DNA of 64,000 bases from Georgenia satyanarayanai (GCF_009193135.1 NZ_VUKC01000002.1:434001-498000), one strand, 5' to 3'. Positions 49,116 to 58,006 are shown, numbered from the stretch's first letter. Numbers and translations are program-made. The notes: generated from the letters alone by a model not told the origin.

Positions 49116-50506
49116 CACGACCTCCCCTCGGCCAGGACGCTGCGGAGCACCGCCTGTGACGTCGTGATCCCGAGGCGGACGAGACCGACCCCGCCGACGA
49201 TGCTCGCGGCGACGACGAGGACGGAGGCCGGCGCGGTGACGACGGCGATGCCGACGAGCGGGAGCACGAGCGTGCCGGAGGCCGCCACCGAGATCGTCGT
49301 GACGACGAGCAGCGGCTTCATCACCGTGCGGCGCTGCGCCGTCACCATCGTCGCCTCCGGCATGCCGAGCCGGTCGAGGCTGCGGTAGAGGTCGGCGCGG
49401 TCGAGGACCTCGGCGGCCTGGGTGACCCCGGCCGAGGCAGCGACCATGAGGAAAGTCGCGACGAGCGTGACGACGATGCCCGTCTGGACGTCCACGAGGA
49501 GGAGCCGGTCGTCGCGGCTGCCCATGTCGTTCGTCATCCCCATGACCGCGACCCCGCTGCCGGCGACGACGGCGATGAAGCACGCCATGACGACACCGCT
49601 GACCTGGCGCCACACCGCCTTGGGTGACTGCGCCATGCTCCGCGCGGCGAGTAGCTCCGCCGGGCCCTGCGCGCGGCGCACCTGGCGTCGGGCGAGCACC
49701 CCCACGACCCACGGGCCGAGCAGGTTGAGCACGGCGAGCACCGCCCCGAAGCCGCCGAGGACGACGGCGACGAGGACGGCGAGGTCGGCGTAGCTGCCCT
49801 GCATGGTGACGGCGGCGACGGCGATGACTGCGACGCCGACGGCGGCGCGCAGCCACCCGACCTTCGGGGCGTCGGTCCGGCGCCGGACACCGAGCGGGGA
49901 GATGCTCACCTGCCGCAGCCCGACGACGGCGCTCCCGGCGGCGAGGAGGACGACGGCGGCGACCGCGAGGGCGACGACCCACGGTGTCAGCCAGAAGGCA
50001 CTGCCGATCGGCTCGCCCCGGAAGTGGATGAGCTGGACGAAGGGGGCGAGCACGAGGTACCCGACGACACCGGCGACGGCGCCGGTGAGCGCGACGGCCG
50101 CCGCCTCGAGGACGGTCATGCGGGCGACGGTCGCCGTCGTCGCGCCGAGGAGCCGCAGTGTGGCGAGCCGGTCGTCCCGACGCCGGGCGGAGAGCCGGGC
50201 CGCCGCACCGCCGAGCGAGGCGAGGGGGACGACGAGGAGGACGACGGCGAGGGCCGCGAGGAGCTGGTAGGTGACTCCGTAGTCGTCCTCCCAGCGCAGG
50301 AAGGACAGGGCGCCGGCGAGGACGACGAGGAGCAGCGTCGTCGTCACGGCGAAGGCGACGACCGGGAGGAGGAGTACCGCGGAGCGGGCACTGCCCCGGC
50401 GGGCGAGCAGCAGGCTGATCGGCGTCACCGCGCGGCTGCTGCCGCCGGCCGGTGGTGGGGGAGGAGTCTGTGTGGCCGTGGGGGAGGGGCCCGTCGTCGT
50501 GCTCAT
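49115..50506 (-). CDS. FtsX-like ABC transporter permease
   Basis: This 463-residue membrane protein has about eight to ten hydrophobic spans and two FtsX-type domains separated by a basic loop (about 205-225). Segments such as RRRDDRLATLRLLGATTATV and DRADLYRSLDRLGMPEAT are the cytoplasmic coupling stretches seen in MacB/BceB-type permeases. It overlaps its ATPase gene by 4 nt and the small membrane protein gene by 1 nt. The substrate may be an antibiotic peptide or a lipoprotein. There is no large extracellular MacB domain. Confidence 0.87.
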   Translation of the reverse strand: MSTTTGPSPTATQTPPPPPAGGSSRAVTPISLLLARRGSARSAVLLLPVVAFAVTTTLLLVVLAGALSFLRWEDDYGVTYQLLAALAVVLLVVPLASLGGAAARLSARRRDDRLATLRLLGATTATVARMTVLEAAAVALTGAVAGVVGYLVLAPFVQLIHFRGEPIGSAFWLTPWVVALAVAAVVLLAAGSAVVGLRQVSISPLGVRRRTDAPKVGWLRAAVGVAVIAVAAVTMQGSYADLAVLVAVVLGGFGAVLAVLNLLGPWVVGVLARRQVRRAQGPAELLAARSMAQSPKAVWRQVSGVVMACFIAVVAGSGVAVMGMTNDMGSRDDRLLLVDVQTGIVVTLVATFLMVAASAGVTQAAEVLDRADLYRSLDRLGMPEATMVTAQRRTVMKPLLVVTTISVAASGTLVLPLVGIAVVTAPASVLVVAASIVGGVGLVRLGITTSQAVLRSVLAEGRS

Positions 50507-51231
50507 GAGCGGGCGTCCCCGACGACGAGGCCGTCACGCAGCCGCAGCACCCGCGAGCACTGTGCCGCGACGGTCTCGTCGTGCGTGACGACGACGAGCG
50601 TGCGTCCACCGGCGACGGTCGCGTGGAGGAGCGCCTGCATGACCTCGCGGGAGGTGTCGCTGTCGAGAGCGCCGGTCGGCTCGTCGGCGAAGACGACCTC
50701 GGCGCCGGTCACCTGGGCCCGGGCGATCGCCACCCGCTGGGCCTGCCCGCCGGAGAGCTGCCCGATGCGGCGCTGCTCCATCCCGGCCAGGCCGAGGTAC
50801 CGCAGCCACAGGGCGGCGTGGTGCTCGGCGGCGGGCCGTGCCACGCCCTGGAGCATGAGCGCGAGCGCGACGTTCTCCACGGCGGTGAGCTCGGGGATGA
50901 GCAGGCCCTCCTGGAAGACGAAACCGAGACGCTCGCGGCGCAGCCGGGAGCGCTCGGCGTCCGACAGCGAGCTGACGACGACGGGTCCGTGGCTCGTGGA
51001 GAGCAGGACGCGCCCGCTGCTCGGCCGCACGATCCCCGCGAGGCAGTGGAGCAGGGTCGTCTTGCCGGAGCCGGACGCGCCCATGATGGCGACCGACTCG
51101 CCGGCCCGGAGGTCGACGTCGACGCCGGCGAGCGCCGTCGTCATCCCGTAGGTCTTGGTGAGCCCGCGGGCGCTGAGGACCGGCGCCGCGACGGGGGTGG
51201 TCGGTGGCGGGGCGAAGGTGTGGGCGGTCAT
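50503..51231 (-). CDS. ABC transporter ATP-binding protein, MacB/LolD type
   Basis: This 242-residue ATPase has Walker A MGASGSGKTTLLH, Q-loop VFQEGLLIPEL, signature LSGGQAQRVAIARA and Walker B VVFADEPTGALDSDT. The GALD motif is typical of the LolD/MacB (three-component peptide, lipoprotein and antibiotic) class. It is first in an operon with the FtsX permease and the 61-residue membrane protein. The ATG at 51231 lies in a 171-bp divergent region with the DUF7218-like gene. Confidence 0.92.
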   Translation of the reverse strand: MTAHTFAPPPTTPVAAPVLSARGLTKTYGMTTALAGVDVDLRAGESVAIMGASGSGKTTLLHCLAGIVRPSSGRVLLSTSHGPVVVSSLSDAERSRLRRERLGFVFQEGLLIPELTAVENVALALMLQGVARPAAEHHAALWLRYLGLAGMEQRRIGQLSGGQAQRVAIARAQVTGAEVVFADEPTGALDSDTSREVMQALLHATVAGGRTLVVVTHDETVAAQCSRVLRLRDGLVVGDARS

Positions 51232-51402
51232 GGGTCCAGCCTCCGGCCGGTGGGGCCGGCGGCGCGTCGGGCGGCGGACTGATCCGCCGTCGTCGCCGTC
51301 CCCTCCCAGGTGGAGGACGAGTCCACCGAGGGGTGGACGCTGCGGATGCACGGCCGGCGGCCCCGGCGGATGCTGGGAGCCCCGACGAGAAGGAGGCGGC
51401 AC

Positions 51403-51675
51403 ATGCCCGGCAAGCAGGACCCCGGCCCCAGCGTCAAGGACGCCGAGCTCTACGAGTCCCTCCGGGACGAGGGGAACTCCAAGGAGAAGTCCGCCCGCAT
51501 CGCCAACGCCGCGGCGAACAGCTCGCGCAGCGAGGTGGGGGAGAAGGGCGGGCAGTCGGGGTCGTACGAGGACTGGACGGTCGACGAGCTGCAGGACCGC
51601 GCCCGGGAGATCGGTATCGAGGGCCGCTCGAGCATGAACAAGGACGACCTCATCAAGGCCCTCCGCAGCCACTAG
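51403..51675 (+). CDS. Small DUF7218 / Rho-N-domain-type protein
   Basis: This 90-residue hydrophilic protein starts [20 protein letters not shown]. It ends with a Rho-termination-factor N-like SAP fold, [20 protein letters not shown] followed by [16 protein letters not shown]. Similar proteins are common in actinobacteria and are annotated as plasmid-stabilisation or DUF7218 proteins. The SAP-like C-terminus suggests nucleic-acid binding. The ATG at 51403 is preferred over the one at 51310 because AAGGAGG lies 6 nt upstream. Confidence 0.8.
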   Translation: MPGKQDPGPSVKDAELYESLRDEGNSKEKSARIANAAANSSRSEVGEKGGQSGSYEDWTVDELQDRAREIGIEGRSSMNKDDLIKALRSH

Positions 51676-51801
51676 CACCGCCCACCTCCCACGGGCCCTC
51701 ACCCCCGTGCCCCTCGCTCCCGGGGTGGTGCGGGCGGGGCTGGTGCGGGACCAGGGCGGGGGAACCTCGGACGTGGCTGACCTCACCGCGCTCCCGTATA
51801 G

Positions 51802-51828
51802 ATGCATGCTGCATGTAAGGGTTACCGT
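51802..51828 (+). promoter_or_regulatory. Operator and promoter of the MarR / MFS operon
   Basis: Perfect palindrome ATGCA-TGC-TGCAT (51802-51814) is followed by -10 TACCGT (51823-51828), 8 nt before the GTG at 51837. The operator would cover the spacer between -35 and -10. Confidence 0.6.
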
Positions 51829-51836
51829 GGGGCATC

Positions 51837-52292
51837 GTGACCGCTCCTCAGCACGACGCCCTCGAAGGGCTCATCGACGCCCTGGCCGACCTCACCCGCC
51901 GGCACCGCAACCTCACCGTGCGCCTCGCCCGTGAGTCCGGCCGGCCGGCCTCGCAGGTGGCCGTCCTCGCCGTCCTCGCCCGTCTCGGCGAGTGCCGTAT
52001 CGCGGAGCTGGCCGAGGAGCTGCTCGTCGACCCCTCCGTGGTGAGCCGGCACGTCAACCCGCTCGAGCAGGACGGCAGTATCGAACGCCGGCAGGACCCC
52101 GCCGACGCGCGCGCCGCGCTCGTCCGGCTCACCCCCAAGGGTGAGGAGGCCCTCGGCGAGGTGCGCCGGCTGCGCCGCCGTCACCTGGAGTCCGCCCTCG
52201 GGGACTGGGAGGAGGACGACGTCGCCGGCCTCTCCGAGGTGCTCGGCACGGTGGCTCGCTTTCTCGACGCGACGCAGGAGGTGACGCGCTGA
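51837..52292 (+). CDS. MarR-family regulator of the adjacent efflux gene
   Basis: This 151-residue winged-helix regulator has the recognition segment ELLVDPSVVSRHVNPLEQ and the wing IERRQDPADARAALVRLT. It is the first gene of an operon with a DHA2 efflux pump (stop and start overlap as TGATG). A perfect palindrome ATGCA-TGC-TGCAT (51802-51814) lies immediately upstream of the TACCGT -10 box (51823-51828), which itself sits 8 nt before the GTG start. Autorepression released by a toxic ligand is the natural reading. Confidence 0.92.
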   Translation: MTAPQHDALEGLIDALADLTRRHRNLTVRLARESGRPASQVAVLAVLARLGECRIAELAEELLVDPSVVSRHVNPLEQDGSIERRQDPADARAALVRLTPKGEEALGEVRRLRRRHLESALGDWEEDDVAGLSEVLGTVARFLDATQEVTR

Positions 52293-53935
52293 TGGCGCTG
52301 CCCGACTGGGCCCCCGGCCGCCGTCGCTCGGTGGAGGAGGAGGCCAAGCACCGGGAGATCATGAAGGTCTTCACCGGCCTGCTGCTCGCGCTGTTCGTCG
52401 CCATGCTCTCCGGCACGATCGTCGGCAACGCGCTGCCGGTCATCATCGCCGACCTCGGTGGCACGCAGCTGCAGTACACGTGGATCGTCACCGCGGCCCT
52501 CCTCGCCTCCACGGCGAGCACCCCGATCTTCGGCAAGCTCGCCGACCTCTTCGACAAGAAGAAGCTCCTCCTGCTCGCGATCGGGCTGTTCAGCGTCGGG
52601 TCGCTGCTCGCCGGGTCGGCGCAGAGCGCGAACACCCTCATCGCCTACCGCGTCATCCAGGGCGTGGGCATGGGCGCGCAGATGGCCCTCGTCCAGACGA
52701 CGATCGCCACGATCATCTCCCCGCGTGAGCGCGGGCGGTACAACGGCTACATGGGCGCCGTCATGGCGGTGGCCACCGTCTCCGGGCCGCTCATCGGCGG
52801 CGTCATCGTCGACACCCCGTGGCTGGGGTGGCGCTGGTGCTACTGGAGCGCGATCCCGTTCTCGCTCGTCGCGATCTGGGTCCTGCACCGGCGCCTCCAC
52901 GTCCCGGCGAGCACGCGCCGCAAGCCCTCGATCGACTACTGGGGCTCGGCCCTCATCGTCCTGTCCGTCACCCTTCTCCTGCTGTGGCTGTCCTTCGTCG
53001 ACACGAGCTTCGCGTGGGTGTCGTGGCAGTCCGCCGCCATGGTCGGTGGCGCGGTCCTCGGGACGGTCGCCTTCGTCCTCGTCGAGCTGAGGGCCGCCGA
53101 GCCCGTCGTGCCGATGTGGATCCTCACCGAGCGCACGACCGCCCTGAGCATCGTCGCGAGCTTCGCCGTCGGCACCGTGATGTTCGCGGCCCCGGTCTTC
53201 CTCGGCCAGTACTTCCAGATCGGTCGCGGCTACGGACCCACGGAGTCGGGCCTGCTCATGGTGCCGATGATGCTCGGGGTCTTCGTCTCCTCGACCATCG
53301 CCGGCCGGCTCGTCAGCTCGGGCGGCACGTGGAAGCGCTACGTCGTCGGCGGCATCGCGATCCAGGCCGTCGGCGTCATGCTCATGGCGACGATCGGGGT
53401 GTCGACGCCCCTGTGGGTGCTGGGCATCTACCTCGCGCTCATAGGGATCGGCCAGGGCGCCTCGATGCAGAACCTCGTCCTGGCGGTCCAGAACACGGTC
53501 GCGCTCAAGGACATGGGCGCGGCGAGCTCCGCCGTCGCCTTCTTCCGCTCGCTCGGCGGCGCGATCGGGGTCCAGGTGCTCGGCGCGGTGCTCTCCGCGC
53601 ACATCTCCACCCTGCTCGTGTCCCGGCTCGCCGCGGCGGGCATCCCGGCCGACGCCATGGCCGGCGGGGGCGGCAACCTCGACGTCGCGGCGCTGCCGGA
53701 CGAGGTCGAGTCGGTCGTCCGCAGCGCCTACGGCGACGGCATGGACCTCATCTTCCTCATCATGGGCGTCCTCGCCGTCATCGCTCTCGTCGCGGCGGTC
53801 CTCATGCGCGGTTCGACGCTGCGCGACACGGTCGACCTCGAGGTCAAGCGTGCCGTCGAGGACGTCAGGAGCGAGCTGTCCGCCGACGACGCCGGGACCG
53901 GCGAGGACGAGGGACCGGCCCGCAAGGCGAGCTAG
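52292..53935 (+). CDS. MFS drug efflux transporter, DHA2 family (14 helices)
   Basis: This 547-residue transporter has the DHA2 pattern. The first helix pair reads VFTGLLLALFVAMLSGTIVG, motif A is GKLADLFDKKKLLLL, and a motif C-like segment appears as AVATVSGPLIGGVIV. Hydrophobic spans are consistent with 14 helices, followed by an acidic cytosolic C-tail of about 45 residues. It probably expels drugs or toxic metabolites with the proton gradient. Its ATG overlaps the MarR stop by one base. Its own TAG stop overlaps the stop of the convergent hydrolase gene. Confidence 0.93.
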   Translation: MALPDWAPGRRRSVEEEAKHREIMKVFTGLLLALFVAMLSGTIVGNALPVIIADLGGTQLQYTWIVTAALLASTASTPIFGKLADLFDKKKLLLLAIGLFSVGSLLAGSAQSANTLIAYRVIQGVGMGAQMALVQTTIATIISPRERGRYNGYMGAVMAVATVSGPLIGGVIVDTPWLGWRWCYWSAIPFSLVAIWVLHRRLHVPASTRRKPSIDYWGSALIVLSVTLLLLWLSFVDTSFAWVSWQSAAMVGGAVLGTVAFVLVELRAAEPVVPMWILTERTTALSIVASFAVGTVMFAAPVFLGQYFQIGRGYGPTESGLLMVPMMLGVFVSSTIAGRLVSSGGTWKRYVVGGIAIQAVGVMLMATIGVSTPLWVLGIYLALIGIGQGASMQNLVLAVQNTVALKDMGAASSAVAFFRSLGGAIGVQVLGAVLSAHISTLLVSRLAAAGIPADAMAGGGGNLDVAALPDEVESVVRSAYGDGMDLIFLIMGVLAVIALVAAVLMRGSTLRDTVDLEVKRAVEDVRSELSADDAGTGEDEGPARKAS

Positions 53936-54897
53936 CGGTCCCGGGCGGCTGCGAGCTGCGCCGTCGCCCACTCGACGGCGGTGCGCTCGTAGGTCGCGCG
54001 CGCCGGTTCCGGGGACAGCGCGAGGTCGTGGACCCCGCCGTCGACCTGGACGACGCTCACGTCCGGGCCCAGGCGGGGGGCGCGGTCGACCATGTGCCGC
54101 ACGTCGAGGACGCAGTCGGCGCTCCGCAGCTCCTCCTCGGACGGGGAGGACGGCGAGCCGGACCGGGTCGAGCAGCACAGCAGGACCGGCACGTCGACCG
54201 CCAGCCCCCGCGCCACGCGGGCGTGCTCGCGGCGCACGCTGGCGGCCGTCCCGGCGCGCATCGGGAAGCCCTCGACGGGCTTCCACGCGAGGTCGTAGTC
54301 CCACCCCTGCTCACGCAACCACCGCCCGTACGGCTCGTCGAGATGGCTGACGACGACGCTCGGCAACCACCGGGCGAGCAGGCGGATGAGCCGGGTGAGG
54401 AGGACCCGCTCCGCCCACGGCCCGTTGTGCTCCAGCCACGGGCTGTTGAGGACGATCGCGTCCACCTGTCCGGGGTGGCGGTCGGCCCAGCCCACGGCGA
54501 TGAGGCCGCCGGTGGAGTGGCCGAGGAGGACGACCTGGTCGTGCCCGTCGGCGCGGATCGCGTCGAGCGCGACGGCGATCTCCTCGTCGTGGTCGCGCAG
54601 GTCACGCACATCCCCCGGCCGGGTGCGCTCGCCGAGGGCGCGCCCGTTCATTCGCAGGTCCAGGGCGTAGAAGTCGAGACCGCCCGCCACCCAGCGCTCG
54701 GCGTGGGCGGCCTGGAAGAAGTAGTCGGTGAAGCCGTGGAGGTAGAGCACGGCCTGCCGGCTCGTCGTCTCGCGCCGGTGGACGAGCACGGCCTCGGGCT
54801 GCCCGTCGTAGCCGGGGGAGGGGCGCAGGGCGATGCGGCGCTGCACCCACCGCTCACCGAGGACGTCGGGGGCGGGCGGGGAGAGGCGGGTCGACAT
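53932..54897 (-). CDS. Alpha/beta-fold hydrolase
   Basis: This 321-residue cytosolic hydrolase shows VLYLHGFTDYFFQAAHAE, the nucleophile elbow LLGHSTGGLIAV, and VDGGVHDLALS with the probable catalytic His. It resembles the serine aminopeptidase S33 / monoacylglycerol-lipase branch. An ATG start at 54897 is supported by a minus-strand GAGGAT (54904-54909) 6 nt upstream, which could equally be a Shine-Dalgarno GGAGG. The stop shares a CTAG with the convergent MFS gene. The substrate is unknown. Confidence 0.87.
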   Translation of the reverse strand: MSTRLSPPAPDVLGERWVQRRIALRPSPGYDGQPEAVLVHRRETTSRQAVLYLHGFTDYFFQAAHAERWVAGGLDFYALDLRMNGRALGERTRPGDVRDLRDHDEEIAVALDAIRADGHDQVVLLGHSTGGLIAVGWADRHPGQVDAIVLNSPWLEHNGPWAERVLLTRLIRLLARWLPSVVVSHLDEPYGRWLREQGWDYDLAWKPVEGFPMRAGTAASVRREHARVARGLAVDVPVLLCCSTRSGSPSSPSEEELRSADCVLDVRHMVDRAPRLGPDVSVVQVDGGVHDLALSPEPARATYERTAVEWATAQLAAARDR

Positions 54898-54945
54898 GGC
54901 CGCATCCTCCCAGGCGGGAGGCCGACGTCTGGGAGGATCGTGCCC

Positions 54946-56316
54946 ATGCCGCGGGGGAGACGACAGGTCGGGGCGGTGGCGTTCGTGTCGCTGCTGCTCA
55001 TCGGTGCGTGCAGCGAGGCGCAGGAGCCGCAGGACGCGCCGCCGTCGTCCACGTCGCCTACGCCCGCCGCGGAGGTGAGCCTCGCCGACGGCGTGACCCT
55101 GCCGGACACCCGGGCGGGCCAGGCCGCGGCGTGGGTGCTCGAGCAGATCGCCGCCGACGTGGGGCCGAGCGCTGAGGAGGCGCAGGAGCGCTTCGGGGAC
55201 ACCTTCCTCGCGGAGGTGCCCGCGGAGCAGGTCGGGGCCGTCTTCGCCCAGCTGCGGGCGGGCGGGCCCTACACCGTCGAGGGGTACGACGGGACCGAGG
55301 ACGCCGCCCGGCTGCCCCTGGCCGCGGCGGATGGCCGCTCCCTCCTCCACATCGCCACCGAGCCGGACGGTCGGATGGCCACGCTGTTCTTCGAGGCGAC
55401 CCGCGCCGTCCCGGACGTCACGTCCCTCACGGACCTCGACGCCGCGCTCGCCGGCCTCGACGCCGAGACCTCCGTCCTCGTCGCCGACGGCGCCACGTGC
55501 GAGCCGCTGCTCGAGCGGGAGTCCGACGCCGCGCGCCCGATCGGCTCGATCGTCAAGCTCTACGTCCTCGACGCCGTCCGCCAGGCCGTCGCGGACGGCG
55601 CGCTGACCTGGGAGGACAACCTCACCCTCACCGACGACCTGCGCTCGCTGCCCTCCGGCGTCCTCCAGGGGGAGCCCGCCGGTCACGAGGTGAGTGTCCG
55701 TGAGGCCGCCGAGCTCATGATCTCGATCAGCGACAACACGGCCACCGACCTCCTCGTCGACGCCGTCGGGCGTGAGTCCGTGCTCGCCGCGGCCGAGCGG
55801 CTGGGCCACCACGACCCCGCGCTGCTCACCCCGTTCGTCACCACCCGCGAGCTGTTCCAGCTCGCCTTCACCGACGCCGGCGTGCGTGAGAGGTGGGCCG
55901 CGGCCGACACCGCTGGGCGCGAGGAGATCCTCGCCGGGCTCCCGGACGGCGAGGTGGCCCTCGACCCTGCGCTCGCCCAGGACGTCGTGTGGCCCGACGA
56001 CCTCGACTGGTTCGCCACGGCGCAGGACCTGTGCCGGGCGCACGCGGCCCTGCAGGAGACCGGCGACGAGACGGTGACCGGCATCCTCGCCCTCAACCCC
56101 GGGATCGACGTCCCCCAGGGGTGGGACTACGTCGGCTTCAAGGGCGGCAGCGCGCCCGGGGAGATGGCAGGCTCGTGGTACCTGGGGTCGGCGGACGGCG
56201 AGGGTTACGCCGTCGTCGTCCAGATCGCGGCGACGGACGTGGCCGCGGTACCCGACGCCGGGTGGATGGTCGGCGTCGTCGGCCAGACCGCCGAGGTGCT
56301 TGCCGAGGAGGAGTGA
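54946..56316 (+). CDS. Serine hydrolase lipoprotein, class-A beta-lactamase-like
   Basis: This 456-residue exported lipoprotein has lipobox LIGAC (Cys near residue 18), a Ser/Thr/Pro tether, an N-terminal helical bundle (about 50-165) and a beta-lactamase-like domain. The catalytic motifs are GSIVK (Ser201, Lys204), SDN (262-264) and KGG (399-401) in place of KTG. The layout resembles the ORF12-type hydrolases of the clavulanic-acid cluster, with an N-terminal ORF_12 domain. True antibiotic hydrolysis is doubtful; esterase or DD-peptidase-related activity is possible. The ATG at 54946 is followed 1 nt after its stop region by the acylphosphatase gene. Confidence 0.87.
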   Translation: MPRGRRQVGAVAFVSLLLIGACSEAQEPQDAPPSSTSPTPAAEVSLADGVTLPDTRAGQAAAWVLEQIAADVGPSAEEAQERFGDTFLAEVPAEQVGAVFAQLRAGGPYTVEGYDGTEDAARLPLAAADGRSLLHIATEPDGRMATLFFEATRAVPDVTSLTDLDAALAGLDAETSVLVADGATCEPLLERESDAARPIGSIVKLYVLDAVRQAVADGALTWEDNLTLTDDLRSLPSGVLQGEPAGHEVSVREAAELMISISDNTATDLLVDAVGRESVLAAAERLGHHDPALLTPFVTTRELFQLAFTDAGVRERWAAADTAGREEILAGLPDGEVALDPALAQDVVWPDDLDWFATAQDLCRAHAALQETGDETVTGILALNPGIDVPQGWDYVGFKGGSAPGEMAGSWYLGSADGEGYAVVVQIAATDVAAVPDAGWMVGVVGQTAEVLAEEE

Positions 56317-56317
56317 G

Positions 56318-56584
56318 ATGCGGCGCTGCTACGTGACCGTCACCGGCCGGGTCCAGGGCGTGGGATTCCGGATGGCCTGCGCCGCGCAGGCCGAGCGTGC
56401 CGGTGTGGCCGGCTGGGTGCGCAACCTGCCCGACGGGCGGCTCGAGGCGACGCTCGAGGGTGAGGACGCCGCCGTCGACCAGGTGCTGCGCTGGCTGCAC
56501 CAGGGCCCGCCCGCTGCGCGGGTCGAGGACGTCGACGTGCGCGTCGAGGAGCCCCAGGGCGAGCAGGACTTCCAGGTGCGCTAG
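56318..56584 (+). CDS. acyP: Acylphosphatase
   Basis: This 88-residue enzyme hydrolyses acyl phosphates such as carbamoyl or 1,3-bisphosphoglycerate phosphates in the cytosol. The signature GRVQGVGFR carries catalytic Arg18, and GWVRNLPDG carries the conserved Asn36. The length is normal for the family. It starts just after the stop of the serine-hydrolase gene, with GAGGAG upstream, so the two may be cotranscribed although their functions look unrelated. Confidence 0.93.
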   Translation: MRRCYVTVTGRVQGVGFRMACAAQAERAGVAGWVRNLPDGRLEATLEGEDAAVDQVLRWLHQGPPAARVEDVDVRVEEPQGEQDFQVR

Positions 56585-56588
56585 TGGC

Positions 56589-57872
56589 TCAGGGCTGCTT
56601 GCCGAGGATGGTGACGGCGTAGGGGACGCCGGTGGTGCTGTAGGTGAAGCCGTAGCCGACGTGGGTGTACTCCCGGTCGAGCATCCACGGGCGGTGTCCG
56701 TCGGAGTTCGTCCACCACGTGTGCATCCAGGTGAAGAGCGTGGCGCACTCCATGGACGCGCCGCCGGTGTTGCGCACGACGAGCTCGCTCGCGCGGGGCC
56801 AGCCCACCTGGGCGCGGTAGTTCGGGTTGTGCTGCACCGCGTTGATCGTGCGCAGCCGGTCGGCCCAGCCCTGCGCGACGTTCTGCAGGTGGGTGCTGTA
56901 CTCCAGCGGCCCGAGCCCGTTCGCGGCTCGGAAGGTGTTGATGAGCGAGAAGAGGGAGCTGCGCGCCGACGAGACCGAGCACGTGCCGGCCGGCTCCGTC
57001 GGCGCGGGGGTCGGGGTCGGGGTCGGCGTGGGCCGCGGGGTCGGGGTGGGCGTGGGGGTCGGCGTGGGCCGCGGCGTCGGGGTCGGGGTGGGCCTCGGCG
57101 TCGCGGACGCCGAGGGCGTCGGCGTCGGCGTCGGGCTGGCCGAAGGGCTCGGTGCCGGGCTGGCTGACGGGGTCGGGCTCGGCGACGGGCTCGCCGACGG
57201 GCTCGGGCTCGGCGTGGCGCTCTGCTCCGGCGTGGGCTCCTCGGCCGATGCCTCCGGCGCGGGCGCCGGCTCGGCCGCGGCCGGCACCTCGACGGTGGGC
57301 TCCTCGACGGGCTCGGGCTCGACCGGCTCGGGCGCCGGCTCCGTGAGCTCGTCGACCGGCTCGGGCTCCGGCTCCTCGGTCACCTCGGGCTCGGGCGCCG
57401 GGGCGGTGGTCGGCTCCGGCTCGGGGAGGGTCTCCTCACCGGCGTCGGGCACGAGGACGGGGCTGTCCCCGCCGGGCGTCGAGACCGGGCTCTCGTTCAT
57501 GACGACCGCGGGCGCGGCCTTCTCGGGCCGCTGCGCGCGGGAGGCGAGGGACCCGGTGCGGGCCTTGGTGACATCGGCGGCCGCGGCCAGCGCGGCCTCG
57601 GCGACGCGCTCCTGGGCGGCGTGGTCGGCGAGGGAGATCGTGATGTCCGCGCGCTCCGGCGTCGTCGTCACGATGGTGCCGCCGGTCATGTGCGCCGGCA
57701 TGCCGCTGGCCTCGAGCGGGAGGAGGACCCAGGCGGGCAGCATCGGTGCGGCGGTCACGGTGCTCGCGAGCACCGTGAGGGTGAGGACGAAGGACGCGGC
57801 GACGGCAGCCGCACGTGGGGCGGTGCGCCGCGAACGGCGTGCGCCGGTCGGTGCCTGGGCGTCAGGTGCCAC
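56589..57872 (-). CDS. Secreted CAP (SCP/PR-1) domain protein with long Pro/Thr/Ser linker
   Basis: This 427-residue exported protein has an N-terminal signal or anchor helix (about 20-42), an acidic Glu/Pro-rich region (about 145-215) and a Pro-Thr-Ser linker (about 216-300) built from short tandem repeats. A C-terminal CAP domain follows (about 305-427). Recognisable CAP segments are LINTFRAANGLGPLEYS, NVAQGWADRL, and the late HRPWMLDREYTHVGYGF. Two cysteines at the domain ends may form a disulphide. Function in bacteria is not settled; a cell-wall or calcium-binding role has been proposed. The GTG start at 57872 has GGAGG 7 nt upstream. A GTGACA-17-TAGCCT promoter lies about 100 nt upstream. 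Confidence 0.85.
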   Translation of the reverse strand: MAPDAQAPTGARRSRRTAPRAAAVAASFVLTLTVLASTVTAAPMLPAWVLLPLEASGMPAHMTGGTIVTTTPERADITISLADHAAQERVAEAALAAAADVTKARTGSLASRAQRPEKAAPAVVMNESPVSTPGGDSPVLVPDAGEETLPEPEPTTAPAPEPEVTEEPEPEPVDELTEPAPEPVEPEPVEEPTVEVPAAAEPAPAPEASAEEPTPEQSATPSPSPSASPSPSPTPSASPAPSPSASPTPTPTPSASATPRPTPTPTPRPTPTPTPTPTPRPTPTPTPTPAPTEPAGTCSVSSARSSLFSLINTFRAANGLGPLEYSTHLQNVAQGWADRLRTINAVQHNPNYRAQVGWPRASELVVRNTGGASMECATLFTWMHTWWTNSDGHRPWMLDREYTHVGYGFTYSTTGVPYAVTILGKQP

Positions 57873-57977
57873 GAGGGATCCTCCACCGCCTGCGCACGAC
57901 CACGCCCCTGCCCACCACTAGCCGAGGCGTCGACGGCGGGAGGGTGCAGCGGGCCGTCGAGCCATGTGTCCTCGCAC

Positions 57978-58006
57978 AGGCTAGACCCGCCGACCACATA
58001 TGTCAC
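57978..58006 (-). promoter_or_regulatory. Promoter of the CAP-domain protein gene
   Basis: On the minus strand, -35 GTGACA (58001-58006), 17-nt spacer and -10 TAGCCT (57978-57983). It predicts a leader of about 100 nt. Tandem TGTGAC motifs upstream (58001-58017) could bind a regulator. The 215-bp gap to upp holds no gene. Confidence 0.5.

Noticed and set aside
54946-56316. Beta-lactamase antibiotic-resistance gene
   Set aside because: The catalytic motifs fit the superfamily, but the KTG is KGG, the fold has an extra helical domain, and no resistance context is present.
56985-57240. CRISPR or mobile repeat in the CAP gene
   Set aside because: The repeats are in frame and encode a Pro-Thr-Ser linker between two recognisable protein regions.
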